NCBI GenBank assembly: GCA_021159235.1 | Contig: JAGGSF010000038.1 | Coordinates: 1-20,152 of the forward strand | Reading direction: 5' to 3' | DNA from: Deltaproteobacteria bacterium | GTDB taxonomy: Bacteria; Campylobacterota_A; Desulfurellia; JAGGSF01 | Length of the DNA stretch: 20,152 bases | Shown: positions 7,650 through 15,023 of the stretch, one piece after another | Position numbering within the stretch: position 1 is the stretch's first letter | Layout: each line of letters opens with the position of its first letter | Program-made: the position numbers and the translations under genes | The notes under the pieces: generated by a model | Told to the model about the DNA's origin: nothing | What the model saw: only the letters and a program-made list of their open reading frames with translations | Databases searched by the model: none

Positions 7650-8557
7650 AGATCCTTATTGCAGAAGATGATGAAGTTATTCAGTTAATCCTGCAAAAGC
7701 TTTTAGAGAGGGAAGGATATAGAGTAATTCTTGCTAATAACGGTCTGGAAGCCTGGAATGTTTTTCAAGAGAAAAGGGAAGAAATTGATATGGTTATCAC
7801 TGATTGGCTTATGCCGGAGATGGATGGCCTGGAATTATGTAAGAAAATAAGGAGTTTGGATGTATCTCATTATGTATACATAATTTTTATTACAGTGAGA
7901 GAAAGGAGGGAGGATGTTGTAGTAGGTCTTGAAGCGGGGGCAGATGATTATATTTCCAAGCCCTTTGATCCTCATGAACTTTTATCTCGGATAAGGTCAG
8001 GGGAGAGGATTATAGAGCTTGATGGGCAACTGAGAAAAAGGCAGAAAGAACTCGAGCATCTTTCTCTTACCGATGAGCTTACGGGGGTGTTGAATAGAAG
8101 AGGAATATTCAGGCGATTAAGGGAAGAGCTGAATCGTGCGGCCCGTGAAAAGTATTCCTTTAGTGTGATGATGCTGGATATTGATAATCTTAAGGAAATA
8201 AATGATAAGTACGGACATAGTACAGGGGATAAAGTGCTGTATGAGGTAGTTAGAAGAATTAAAGCCTGTTGCAGGCCTTATGATGTAATAGGCAGATATG
8301 GTGGAGATGAATTTTTGATGATTGTGCCGGTAGAAGAGAAGGGTATGGCTTTTAAACTTGCTGAACGCTTTCAGAAGGCGGTTTGTGAGAAATTCCTTAG
8401 CATAGATAATAAGCGCATAAATATAACCATAAGCATAGGAGCAAGTTTTGTAAAAACATCTGAGTATGGGCTTAAAGAGATAATAAAAAAAGCTGATGAA
8501 TGTCTTGTTAAGGCAAAAACAGCAGGGAAAAATATGGTGGTAATTCAGGAACTTTAG
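7646..8557 (+). CDS. Response regulator diguanylate cyclase, REC-GGDEF (first copy)
   Basis: PleD/WspR-like output protein that should make c-di-GMP from two GTP when its receiver is phosphorylated. The receiver (residues 1-120) begins ILIAEDDE and has D53 (ITDWLMPEMDG), the conserved Thr and the Lys of SKPFD. The GGDEF domain (about 135-300) begins LTDELTGVLNRRG and has the intact active-site loop GGDEF at 219-223. Five residues upstream is RPYD (210-213), the RxxD inhibitory site for c-di-GMP feedback. Start choice: GTG at 7646 with GGGAG five bases upstream and a GTGA overlap with Hpt; ATG at 7634 is possible and would add four residues. It is collinear with the next gene, position for position at the key motifs, which indicates tandem duplication. 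Confidence 0.93.
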   Translation: MKILIAEDDEVIQLILQKLLEREGYRVILANNGLEAWNVFQEKREEIDMVITDWLMPEMDGLELCKKIRSLDVSHYVYIIFITVRERREDVVVGLEAGADDYISKPFDPHELLSRIRSGERIIELDGQLRKRQKELEHLSLTDELTGVLNRRGIFRRLREELNRAAREKYSFSVMMLDIDNLKEINDKYGHSTGDKVLYEVVRRIKACCRPYDVIGRYGGDEFLMIVPVEEKGMAFKLAERFQKAVCEKFLSIDNKRINITISIGASFVKTSEYGLKEIIKKADECLVKAKTAGKNMVVIQEL

Positions 8558-8567
8558 TGAGTTTTCT

Positions 8568-9479
8568 ATGAAATTTTTGATAGTGGAAGATGAAGCTGTT
8601 TCTCGTCTGCTTTTGCAGAGGGTATTGCAAGATCAAGGGTATGAGGTTTTAGTTGCCAAAGACGGTCGGGAAGGATGGGAGATTTTTCAAAGAGAAAAGA
8701 AAGATATTTATCTGCTTATCGTTGATTGGATGATGCCTGTGATGAGTGGCCTGGAATTGTGTAAAAAGATAAGGGAAGCAGAGACATCACATTATGTTTA
8801 TATTATATTTCTTTCGGCAAAGGGAGAAAAGAAGGATATTGTAAGAGGACTTAAAGCAGGAGCAGACGATTATTTAACAAAGCCATTTGATAAAGAGGAG
8901 CTGTTTTCTCGAATAAATGTAGGACTCAGGATTATCAGACTTGAGCAGGCATTGAAGGCGGCAAATCAAAAACTTTATCTTCTGGCTACACTGGATGGTC
9001 TTACTAAGATTTTGAATAGAAGAGAGCTTTTAAACCGGTTGAAGGAGGAACTTTCCCGGGCGAGCCGTAAAGGAACTACTTTTTATCTGTTTATGCTGGA
9101 TATTGACCGTTTCAAGAAGGTTAACGATGAATATGGGCATGAGGCAGGAGACAGGGTTTTAATTGAGGTGGTGAACAGGATAAAATCCCGGTTGAGGTCT
9201 TATGATGTTTTCGGTAGATATGGAGGAGAGGAGTTTTTAATTGGTATCTCTGAAGCCGATAATGGAATTGCCAGGGAAATTGCGGAGCGTTTGCGCAGAT
9301 GTATCTGTGAGAAACCTTTTAATATCGGGGGTAGAGATTTAACGGTTAGTATAAGTATTGGTTTAGCTGAAGTTAAGCCCTCCCGAAATATAGACTTAGA
9401 AGCTGCAATAAGAAAAGCGGATACTGCTCTTTATAAGGCAAAACAGCGGGGAAGAAATAGAGTGGTCTGCATTGAATAA
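8568..9479 (+). CDS. Response regulator diguanylate cyclase, REC-GGDEF (second copy)
   Basis: Second REC-GGDEF protein, 303 residues. The receiver has the acidic pair (LIVEDE), D53 (IVDWMMPVMSG), Ser and the Lys of TKPFD. The cyclase domain begins ATLDGLTKILNRRE, with active-site GGEEF at 219-223 (an active variant of GGDEF) and RSYD at 210-213 forming the c-di-GMP inhibitory site. The key positions fall at exactly the same residue numbers as in the first copy, and stretches such as SHYVYIIF and GLELCKKIR are shared, so the two arose by duplication and have since diverged. The ATG lies 10 bases after the previous stop with only a weak Shine-Dalgarno sequence (AGTGAG). Both are probably phosphorylated by the same Hpt protein; differences between them could set different activation or feedback thresholds, which is inference. 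Confidence 0.93.
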   Translation: MKFLIVEDEAVSRLLLQRVLQDQGYEVLVAKDGREGWEIFQREKKDIYLLIVDWMMPVMSGLELCKKIREAETSHYVYIIFLSAKGEKKDIVRGLKAGADDYLTKPFDKEELFSRINVGLRIIRLEQALKAANQKLYLLATLDGLTKILNRRELLNRLKEELSRASRKGTTFYLFMLDIDRFKKVNDEYGHEAGDRVLIEVVNRIKSRLRSYDVFGRYGGEEFLIGISEADNGIAREIAERLRRCICEKPFNIGGRDLTVSISIGLAEVKPSRNIDLEAAIRKADTALYKAKQRGRNRVVCIE

Positions 9480-9485
9480 TCTGCT

Positions 9486-9490
9486 GGAGG
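9486..9490 (+). promoter_or_regulatory. Ribosome-binding site fixing the binding-protein start
   Basis: GGAGG five bases before the ATG at 9496, which is followed directly by a signal peptide. An earlier in-frame ATG at 9472 lies inside the preceding gene. Confidence 0.7.
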
Positions 9491-9495
9491 TTTTT

Positions 9496-10539
9496 ATGAA
9501 AACCGGATGTCAGATATTGTTAGCTATCATTGTATTTGCGTGTTTATTTCCCATAAGTTCTCTTTCTGAAGAAGTGAAGATATTTATGGTTCAGAGTTAT
9601 TCGGAGAGGGATTTATGCGGAATGCCTCAGCTTGAAGGAGCGCTAAAAGCGTTAAAGGACAGCGGTTTTACAGAAGATAATTCAAAGATTTATTATTTCT
9701 TCATGGATACGAAAAAACACTATACCACAGAGAAGCAGATTGCAGAAAGGGGGAATATTGCCTGCAGGAAGATTACTTCTGTAAAACCTGATGTTGTGAT
9801 TACCTTTGATGACAATGCCTTCAGAACTTTGGCGCCAGAGCTTATTCATACCAGGTACAAGTTGATATTCACCGGTATAAACAGACCGCCGGAGGAATAC
9901 AACAAAAAACTGCATTTTATGGATAGAAACAGAAAACCTACTGCAAATATAACGGGTGTTTATGAAAAGTTGCATATTGAAGACAACCTTAAACTTTTTG
10001 AAAAGATAATTCGTAAACCAGGAAGGGTGGTTTTCATATACTCGGATGATTCTGTAGGAAGAATTTTAGCAAATCAGGTGAGGTTTGAATTGAAGAATAC
10101 AGAGTATAAAGATAATTGTGAAATAGTAATGGTCAGGACTTTAACCGAATATAAGAATGCTTTAAGAAAGGTGGATGAGGACAAGGATGTAATTGCTTAC
10201 TCCCCACATGCCCACTCCTTGATTGATGAGAAAACAGGCAAAAGACTTAGCTTTAATGACACTATAACCTATACATTAAACAATTGTAAAAAGCCCGATA
10301 TAGTAACAAATGCTGATTTTTGCAAGGCAGGATTTTTTGGCGGTGCAGCTGTGGATTTTTATCATATGGGTTATCAGGCGGGGAATATGGCAGCGAAGGT
10401 CTTGAGAGGCGTTGATACAAAGAATATCAAGGTTGAGGATGCTAAGAAGTGTAAAATTGTCTTCAATGCAAAGAGAGTGCAGCAGTTAAGGGTAAAGATT
10501 CCACTGGATATACTGAATGTGGTGGATGAAATTTATTGA
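9496..10539 (+). CDS. Secreted ABC-type substrate-binding protein without a transporter
   Basis: Periplasmic binding protein resembling the ABC_sub_bind (TrpX-like) family, 347 residues. An N-terminal signal sequence (Lys2, then a hydrophobic core to about residue 22) precedes the mature part starting near SEEVKIF. C16 follows Val-Phe-Ala, a poor lipobox, so a soluble protein is likelier than a lipoprotein. Family-like segments include PDVVITFDDNA, LIFTGINRP, ITGVYEKL and VVFIYSDDSVGR, the alternating strands of a two-lobed binding fold. No permease or ATPase gene is next to it. Its end overlaps the start of a membrane HD-GYP sensor by 23 bases, and it lies behind two cyclases, so I infer a sensory rather than a transport role: presenting a ligand to the sensor's ectodomain. 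The ligand is unknown. Confidence 0.8.
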   Translation: MKTGCQILLAIIVFACLFPISSLSEEVKIFMVQSYSERDLCGMPQLEGALKALKDSGFTEDNSKIYYFFMDTKKHYTTEKQIAERGNIACRKITSVKPDVVITFDDNAFRTLAPELIHTRYKLIFTGINRPPEEYNKKLHFMDRNRKPTANITGVYEKLHIEDNLKLFEKIIRKPGRVVFIYSDDSVGRILANQVRFELKNTEYKDNCEIVMVRTLTEYKNALRKVDEDKDVIAYSPHAHSLIDEKTGKRLSFNDTITYTLNNCKKPDIVTNADFCKAGFFGGAAVDFYHMGYQAGNMAAKVLRGVDTKNIKVEDAKKCKIVFNAKRVQQLRVKIPLDILNVVDEIY

Positions 10540-12925
10540 AACCTTAAAAAAGCATATAATACCCATACTCGGGTTTGTATTTATATTTTTTGTGGTTATT
10601 TCTGTTGTGCGTTCCACCGGTCTGCTGAAAACGAAAATAAACCATTTAGTGAAAAAACAGGCACTCATACAGGCACGGGCAGTCAAGATGAATCTGACAC
10701 AATTTTTGGAGAGAAATAGGAAAATCACCGATGATATATTTCTAAATATACCAGAAGAAAACAGGAAAATGGTTTTAAAAACTTATATAAATAAATATAT
10801 AGATTTTTCAGACAGAGATTGTATAAATACCGTTTATTTCATTGATGAAAAGAAAGGAGTTCTGCTTCTTTATCCTGCATTTTCTGAAAGATTTCTCCCT
10901 CTTGAGTTCGTAGAAAATAGTGACTCTTTAATAGAAAAGGTAGAGAGGGTTAAAAAAGCACATAAGGCTTTGTATTTTGAGGAGGAGTTGATGGGGGAGA
11001 AATTTATTCCTTATACCGCAATTTGCCTTGTGAAACCTGTGTTTTTCAATGATGGTTCTTATGCCGGCAGTGTGGTTGAAATTGTTGATCTTAAGAAAAA
11101 GCTTACTGATATTTCCTCATATTTTGAGGATTATGCAATAAATTTGATAGACAAAAGGGGTGTGTATGTATTAAAGACTGAGGTTGACAAATCTTTCTTA
11201 TCTGCCTTTGTCTCGCTGTATGTTGATGAATGTTGTTTTGGTATAGAGGTGATAGGAAAGACCGGTTTAGATAAAGAACTTACCCGGAGCATTTCAAAGA
11301 TTGTCTTTAGTTTAGCTCTGGTTACACTGATAGCTTTTCTGATTGTAATAGGTGTGATTTTCACAGAGAGTGTAAAAAGAAAACAGGTTTTTGAACGCAG
11401 TCAGAAGAGATTAAACAGAAGAATAAAGGTATTGGAAGATATAATGACCTATTTCGGAAGGGAGATATCGGATGATTCTATAAGGAATTTGCTTATCGGT
11501 TTGAATGAAGCATTCGCATCTGAGATTTCTTCTATTTTCCTGAAGAAACAGGAAAAATTTTATATGTTTGATGGAAAAATTAAACGAAGGGATTATCTGA
11601 ACACAGAGGGAACTTTTGCTTATTATGTATGGAAAAACAAAAAGGATATGATGACAAACAGGTTTCAAGAGGAAGAATTCATAAGCAACGAGATAAAAAA
11701 GGAGACAGGGTTGCATGCTGCTATCTGTGTGGTTATAGCTTTGAGGGGAAATCTTTACGGCACTATATGTGTTGGTTACAGGGATAGGAGAAAGAAGTTT
11801 AACGAGGAGGATTTGAGATTTTTAAAACTCGTTGCGCATAAAATTGCCACCAATATCTATTACGCCACTATATCCAATGAAACCATAGAGACACTTGTAA
11901 ACTCCATTGAGGCTCGTGACAAATATACCAGGGGTCATTCCCGGAGGGTGGCGGAATATGCGAGGTATATAGCGAAGGTGATGGGATTTGGGAGTGATTT
12001 TCAAAGAGATATCTTCACAGCAGGGCTTTTTCATGATGTGGGCAAGATTGGCATTCCCGATATAGTGCTTCTAAAACCGGGCAAACTATCTCCAAACGAG
12101 TATAAAATAATGAAATTGCACCCTGTTTTCTCGTATGAAATATTGAAAGATATGGATACATTAAAGCCTGTTCTTGGTGGTATAAGGGCTCATCACGAGA
12201 GATGGGATGGAACAGGTTATCCCGATGGATTAAAAGGTGAAGAGATTCCTGTTAGCGGAAGAATTCTTGCCGTAGCCGATGCATTTGATGCTGTCACCAC
12301 GGATAGACCGTATAGAAAGGCTATGACTCTTTCTGAGGCTGAAAGGGAATTGGTAAGGAATTCAGGGATACAATTTGACCCCGAAATTATAAAAAAGGTA
12401 TTGCCCCATTTAAAACAGATGTATGAGTTAGGAAAATCAGTTAATGTTGAGGGGCGTAGCTTTTTCCCGGAGTATGTGGAAAAGGTAAGGCAAAATATGT
12501 TTTATACGGATTGGTTTACAGGTCTTTTGACCATGGCCTCACTCCAGAATGTTGTGGATAATCTGATAAATAAAGGTATTAATTTTACTGTGTATAGAAT
12601 AGATGTAGTAAATTTTTCCTATGTGAATTATAAGATGGGCAGAGAAAAGGCTAATAGTTTTTTATCGGAGATTGCGGACCTGTTGAGGGAGAATGTAGGG
12701 GAGGATGTTGCAAGGAGCGGTATAGATAGTTTTGCCTTTATTGTTAAAGATACAAAACAACCGGAGAATTTTGCTCGAAATATTTCAGATTTAATAAAGA
12801 AGAAGGTAGGTTTATCTGTCAGATATGCCTATGCTGTTTATCCTGAAGATGGAGAAAATACAAAAGATCTCATGTATAGGCTGGATGTAAGATATAAGCG
12901 GAGTAAGCTGTCAGGCTTTTTTTAG
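10517..12925 (+). CDS. Membrane sensor with GAF, HD-GYP phosphodiesterase and degenerate GGDEF domain
   Basis: Likely c-di-GMP phosphodiesterase controlled from outside the cell. In order: membrane segment (about 14-34); periplasmic domain of about 220 residues, probably Cache-like; second membrane segment (about 257-282); linker helix; GAF-like domain (about 300-455); HD-GYP domain (about 460-635); and a C-terminal region (about 650-802) that aligns by eye with GGDEF domains. The HD-GYP is intact: RGHSRRVAEYA, FHDVGKIG (H506, D507), HHERWDGTGYP (H559, H560; GYP 567-569). In the last region LTGLLNR has become FTGLLTMASL and the GGDEF loop is SGIDSF (734-739), so cyclase activity should be lost. 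ATG at 10517 is used; an in-frame ATG at 10526 is possible. It overlaps the binding-protein gene upstream, and its 3' end overlaps the convergent gene by 15 bases. Confidence 0.9.
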   Translation: MWWMKFIETLKKHIIPILGFVFIFFVVISVVRSTGLLKTKINHLVKKQALIQARAVKMNLTQFLERNRKITDDIFLNIPEENRKMVLKTYINKYIDFSDRDCINTVYFIDEKKGVLLLYPAFSERFLPLEFVENSDSLIEKVERVKKAHKALYFEEELMGEKFIPYTAICLVKPVFFNDGSYAGSVVEIVDLKKKLTDISSYFEDYAINLIDKRGVYVLKTEVDKSFLSAFVSLYVDECCFGIEVIGKTGLDKELTRSISKIVFSLALVTLIAFLIVIGVIFTESVKRKQVFERSQKRLNRRIKVLEDIMTYFGREISDDSIRNLLIGLNEAFASEISSIFLKKQEKFYMFDGKIKRRDYLNTEGTFAYYVWKNKKDMMTNRFQEEEFISNEIKKETGLHAAICVVIALRGNLYGTICVGYRDRRKKFNEEDLRFLKLVAHKIATNIYYATISNETIETLVNSIEARDKYTRGHSRRVAEYARYIAKVMGFGSDFQRDIFTAGLFHDVGKIGIPDIVLLKPGKLSPNEYKIMKLHPVFSYEILKDMDTLKPVLGGIRAHHERWDGTGYPDGLKGEEIPVSGRILAVADAFDAVTTDRPYRKAMTLSEAERELVRNSGIQFDPEIIKKVLPHLKQMYELGKSVNVEGRSFFPEYVEKVRQNMFYTDWFTGLLTMASLQNVVDNLINKGINFTVYRIDVVNFSYVNYKMGREKANSFLSEIADLLRENVGEDVARSGIDSFAFIVKDTKQPENFARNISDLIKKKVGLSVRYAYAVYPEDGENTKDLMYRLDVRYKRSKLSGFF

Positions 12926-13990
12926 TTCATCTGTTAACTCTTTCATCAATTCTTTAACCGATACGATGCGGTCTATTCTCCAGGCATTATAGCCGGCGAA
13001 GGTAAAGCCGTCCTTTAGATTGCCTTTCTGGGCATTGGTTAAAGCTAAGGCAATACAATAGGGAGCCTTTTCTATTCTGGCATCTTTTATATAATGATAT
13101 ACACACTTAAAGGGTTTTTTCTCTCCCCTCTTTACACTTTCTAAAAATTCATTGTTTATTGCTCTTCCTGGCATACCCAGAGGACTTTCAATGAGAACAA
13201 TATCTTCTTTTTTTGCTTTTATGTAGCTCATCTTAAACTCTATAGAGGCATCACATTCATGTGTGGCTACAAATCGGGTAGCCATTTGAACACCAGATGC
13301 TCCCATTTTCAAGAATTTGGCAATGTCATAACCTGTATAGATACCGCCAGCTGCAATCACCGGTATCTTTTTCCCATACTTTTCTTCAAGCGGTCTTACT
13401 ACTTCTAAAACCTCTTTTACTAAATCTTCTAATTTGAACCTGTTGTTTACCAGGTCTTCCATTTTGAATCCCAGATGTCCACCTGCAAGTGGCCCTTCTA
13501 CAACAAAACCATCGGGAATGTAATTGTAGTGTTTTATCCATCTTTTGCTGATTAAATTAGCTGCTCTGCCTGAGGAGACGATAGTAACTAATGCTGTTCT
13601 ACTGTCTGGATAATAGGATTTGAACTTTGGTAAAGTTAAAGGCAGTCCTGCTCCGGAGAAGATGATATCTATATTTTCTTTTAACGATACATTTGCCATA
13701 ACTTTGTAATCGTTGGTAGAAACCATTATGTTTACCCCTATGATACCTTGAGGTGCTAATTTTCTCGCTAAATGTATTTCTCTCTTCAGTGCCCTGCTGC
13801 TTGCTTTAAAATAGTGTTGAGCTCCATCTGGTTCTAACATCCCTATACCGGCTGTGGCAATAACTCCTATTCCACCTTCCTTAGCTACGGCTGAGGCAAG
13901 CCTGTGTAAAGAAACACCTACGCCCATTCCTCCCTGTATAATGGGTATGCGGGCTGTATGTTCACCTATTTTCAGTGCTGGTATATTCAA
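12911..13990 (-). CDS. Nitronate monooxygenase / FabK-family FMN oxidoreductase
   Basis: TIM-barrel FMN enzyme of the nitronate monooxygenase (2-nitropropane dioxygenase) family, 359 residues. Features: IIQGGMGVGVS (18-27), GVNIMV (85-90), FSGAGLP (111-117), the GGHLG motif containing H172, IAAGGI (212-217) and GASGVQMATRF (230-240), all FMN-site elements. The same family includes FabK enoyl-ACP reductases, so the true reaction is open; no fatty-acid genes are nearby, and nitronate monooxygenase is the safer family label. Translation appears to start at TTG (13990-13988), four bases after a strong GGAGG; a nearby ATG is out of frame. It lies 51 bases downstream of the ArsA-like gene on the same strand and is probably cotranscribed with it. 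Confidence 0.85.
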   Translation of the reverse strand: MNIPALKIGEHTARIPIIQGGMGVGVSLHRLASAVAKEGGIGVIATAGIGMLEPDGAQHYFKASSRALKREIHLARKLAPQGIIGVNIMVSTNDYKVMANVSLKENIDIIFSGAGLPLTLPKFKSYYPDSRTALVTIVSSGRAANLISKRWIKHYNYIPDGFVVEGPLAGGHLGFKMEDLVNNRFKLEDLVKEVLEVVRPLEEKYGKKIPVIAAGGIYTGYDIAKFLKMGASGVQMATRFVATHECDASIEFKMSYIKAKKEDIVLIESPLGMPGRAINNEFLESVKRGEKKPFKCVYHYIKDARIEKAPYCIALALTNAQKGNLKDGFTFAGYNAWRIDRIVSVKELMKELTDELKKA

Positions 13991-13994
13991 CTTT

Positions 13995-13999
13995 CCTCC
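13995..13999 (-). promoter_or_regulatory. Ribosome-binding site fixing a TTG start
   Basis: GGAGG on the minus strand, four bases before TTG at 13990. It decides the unusual start codon of the flavoprotein gene. Confidence 0.7.
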
Positions 14000-14041
14000 A
14001 GTATAAAGAGTATCTCATTTTTACCTCTATAGGAAAAAAAT

Positions 14042-14947
14042 TCAAGTGGGTTTTGCTTCATAGAGCATATGAGCAATGGCAAGAAGCTTATCTTTCCTGG
14101 TTATATCTCCCATCATCTCCGGTATGATCTTTACCTGTGCATCAGCTCTCTTGATAAGGTTTTCTTTCCACTTTAATTGTTGCTCTCTCTTCTGTTTTAA
14201 AAAATCATTTCCCTTACATACATCTTCTGGAAATATACGATTGAGAATGTAGCCGTTTAGCTCTATTCCATACTTTGTGATGGATTTCCCTATAAACAGG
14301 GCCTGTTCCACGGGCAGCCTTTCCGGATTTGCTACAATCCAGGTGGAGGCATCGGTGGATAGCATATTCAAAACATGTTCGGTGAGTTTTCTCCAGCTTT
14401 TAATGAGTTCTAACGGTTCTCCTTCTGGCCTTCTCTTGATCTTGGAAAATACTCCCTTTAAGCTTAAATACAGTTTTTGTGCTTCTCCTAAGTGTGAGTA
14501 GAAAAGATACTGAATATTTAAAAGATTTAAGGTGGAAGCAGTAGGAGCTGTATCCCATACGATATAATCGTATCTTTTTGACTTTACCGCTTCTGATACA
14601 TAATCCAGCATGAACTCCTCATCCAAACCGGGCGCACCTTCCAGATAATCGAGAATGTCTCTTTCTACCGGAAATAAGGATGAAACTACAGTGTATACCT
14701 CATCGCCAAATCTTTTCCTCCACAATTTCAAAATAGCGGGACGGGTAAGTTCTATAACATCTAAATTTTTATCCACATTTACTATCTTATCCCCAAATTC
14801 TACATTGAATATGTTGGACAATGAACCGGCAGGGTCTGTGGAAACTAAAAGGACTCTTTTGTGTTGGGAGAACAGAAGAGCTGTAGCTACGGAGGTTGTT
14901 GTTTTTCCTACCCCTCCTTTTCCGGTGAACATTACAATCTTTCTCAT
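14042..14947 (-). CDS. ArsA/Get3-family ATPase (single domain)
   Basis: Deviant-Walker ATPase of the ArsA/Get3 group, 301 residues. It has the P-loop GKGGVGKTT (9-17), switch I STDPAGSLSN (36-45), the PGLDEEFML segment typical of this family, switch II DTAPTASTL (132-140) and an ILNRIFPE nucleotide-base loop. It is a single-domain protein, unlike the duplicated E. coli ArsA, and no arsenite pump, regulator or reductase gene is nearby. Only one cysteine is evident (about C235 in PEDVCKG), so neither the CxxC dimer zinc site of eukaryotic Get3 nor the cysteine triad of ArsA is present. Its client is unknown; arsenite extrusion seems unlikely. The start ATG has no Shine-Dalgarno sequence and sits seven bases from a TATATT box, so the mRNA may be leaderless. 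Confidence 0.85.
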   Translation of the reverse strand: MRKIVMFTGKGGVGKTTTSVATALLFSQHKRVLLVSTDPAGSLSNIFNVEFGDKIVNVDKNLDVIELTRPAILKLWRKRFGDEVYTVVSSLFPVERDILDYLEGAPGLDEEFMLDYVSEAVKSKRYDYIVWDTAPTASTLNLLNIQYLFYSHLGEAQKLYLSLKGVFSKIKRRPEGEPLELIKSWRKLTEHVLNMLSTDASTWIVANPERLPVEQALFIGKSITKYGIELNGYILNRIFPEDVCKGNDFLKQKREQQLKWKENLIKRADAQVKIIPEMMGDITRKDKLLAIAHMLYEAKPT

Positions 14948-14954
14948 CTTATCT

Positions 14955-14984
14955 AATATAACTCAGATGTGGTGGAAAAAGCAA
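14955..14984 (-). promoter_or_regulatory. Possible promoter giving a leaderless arsA-like mRNA
   Basis: On the minus strand, TTGCTT (14984-14979), 18 bases, then TATATT (14960-14955). Seven bases separate TATATT from the ATG at 14947, so the expected transcription start falls at or beside the A of the start codon. The -35 match is weak. Confidence 0.45.
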
Positions 14985-14988
14985 TAGC

Positions 14989-15017
14989 TTGACAGAAATA
15001 AGAATATTTCGTAAGAA
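14989..15017 (+). promoter_or_regulatory. Possible promoter for the cysteine synthase operon
   Basis: A perfect TTGACA (14989-14994), 17 bases, then a poor -10 candidate TAAGAA (15012-15017), six bases before the ATG at 15024. If real, it too would give an almost leaderless mRNA. Confidence 0.3.
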
Positions 15018-15023
15018 AATAAG

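Noticed and set aside
12907-12923. Possible intrinsic terminator at the end of the HD-GYP gene (AAGC ... GCTT followed by seven T).
   Set aside because: The stem is only about four base pairs and the T run lies within the coding ends of both genes; too weak to call.
13991-14041. ATG in the gap upstream of the flavoprotein gene as an alternative start.
   Set aside because: It is out of frame with the coding sequence; the TTG with GGAGG is the only supported start.
14042-14947. Considered calling this gene arsA of an arsenic resistance operon.
   Set aside because: The metalloid-binding cysteines and the second ATPase half are missing, and no arsB, arsR, arsC or arsD gene is nearby.
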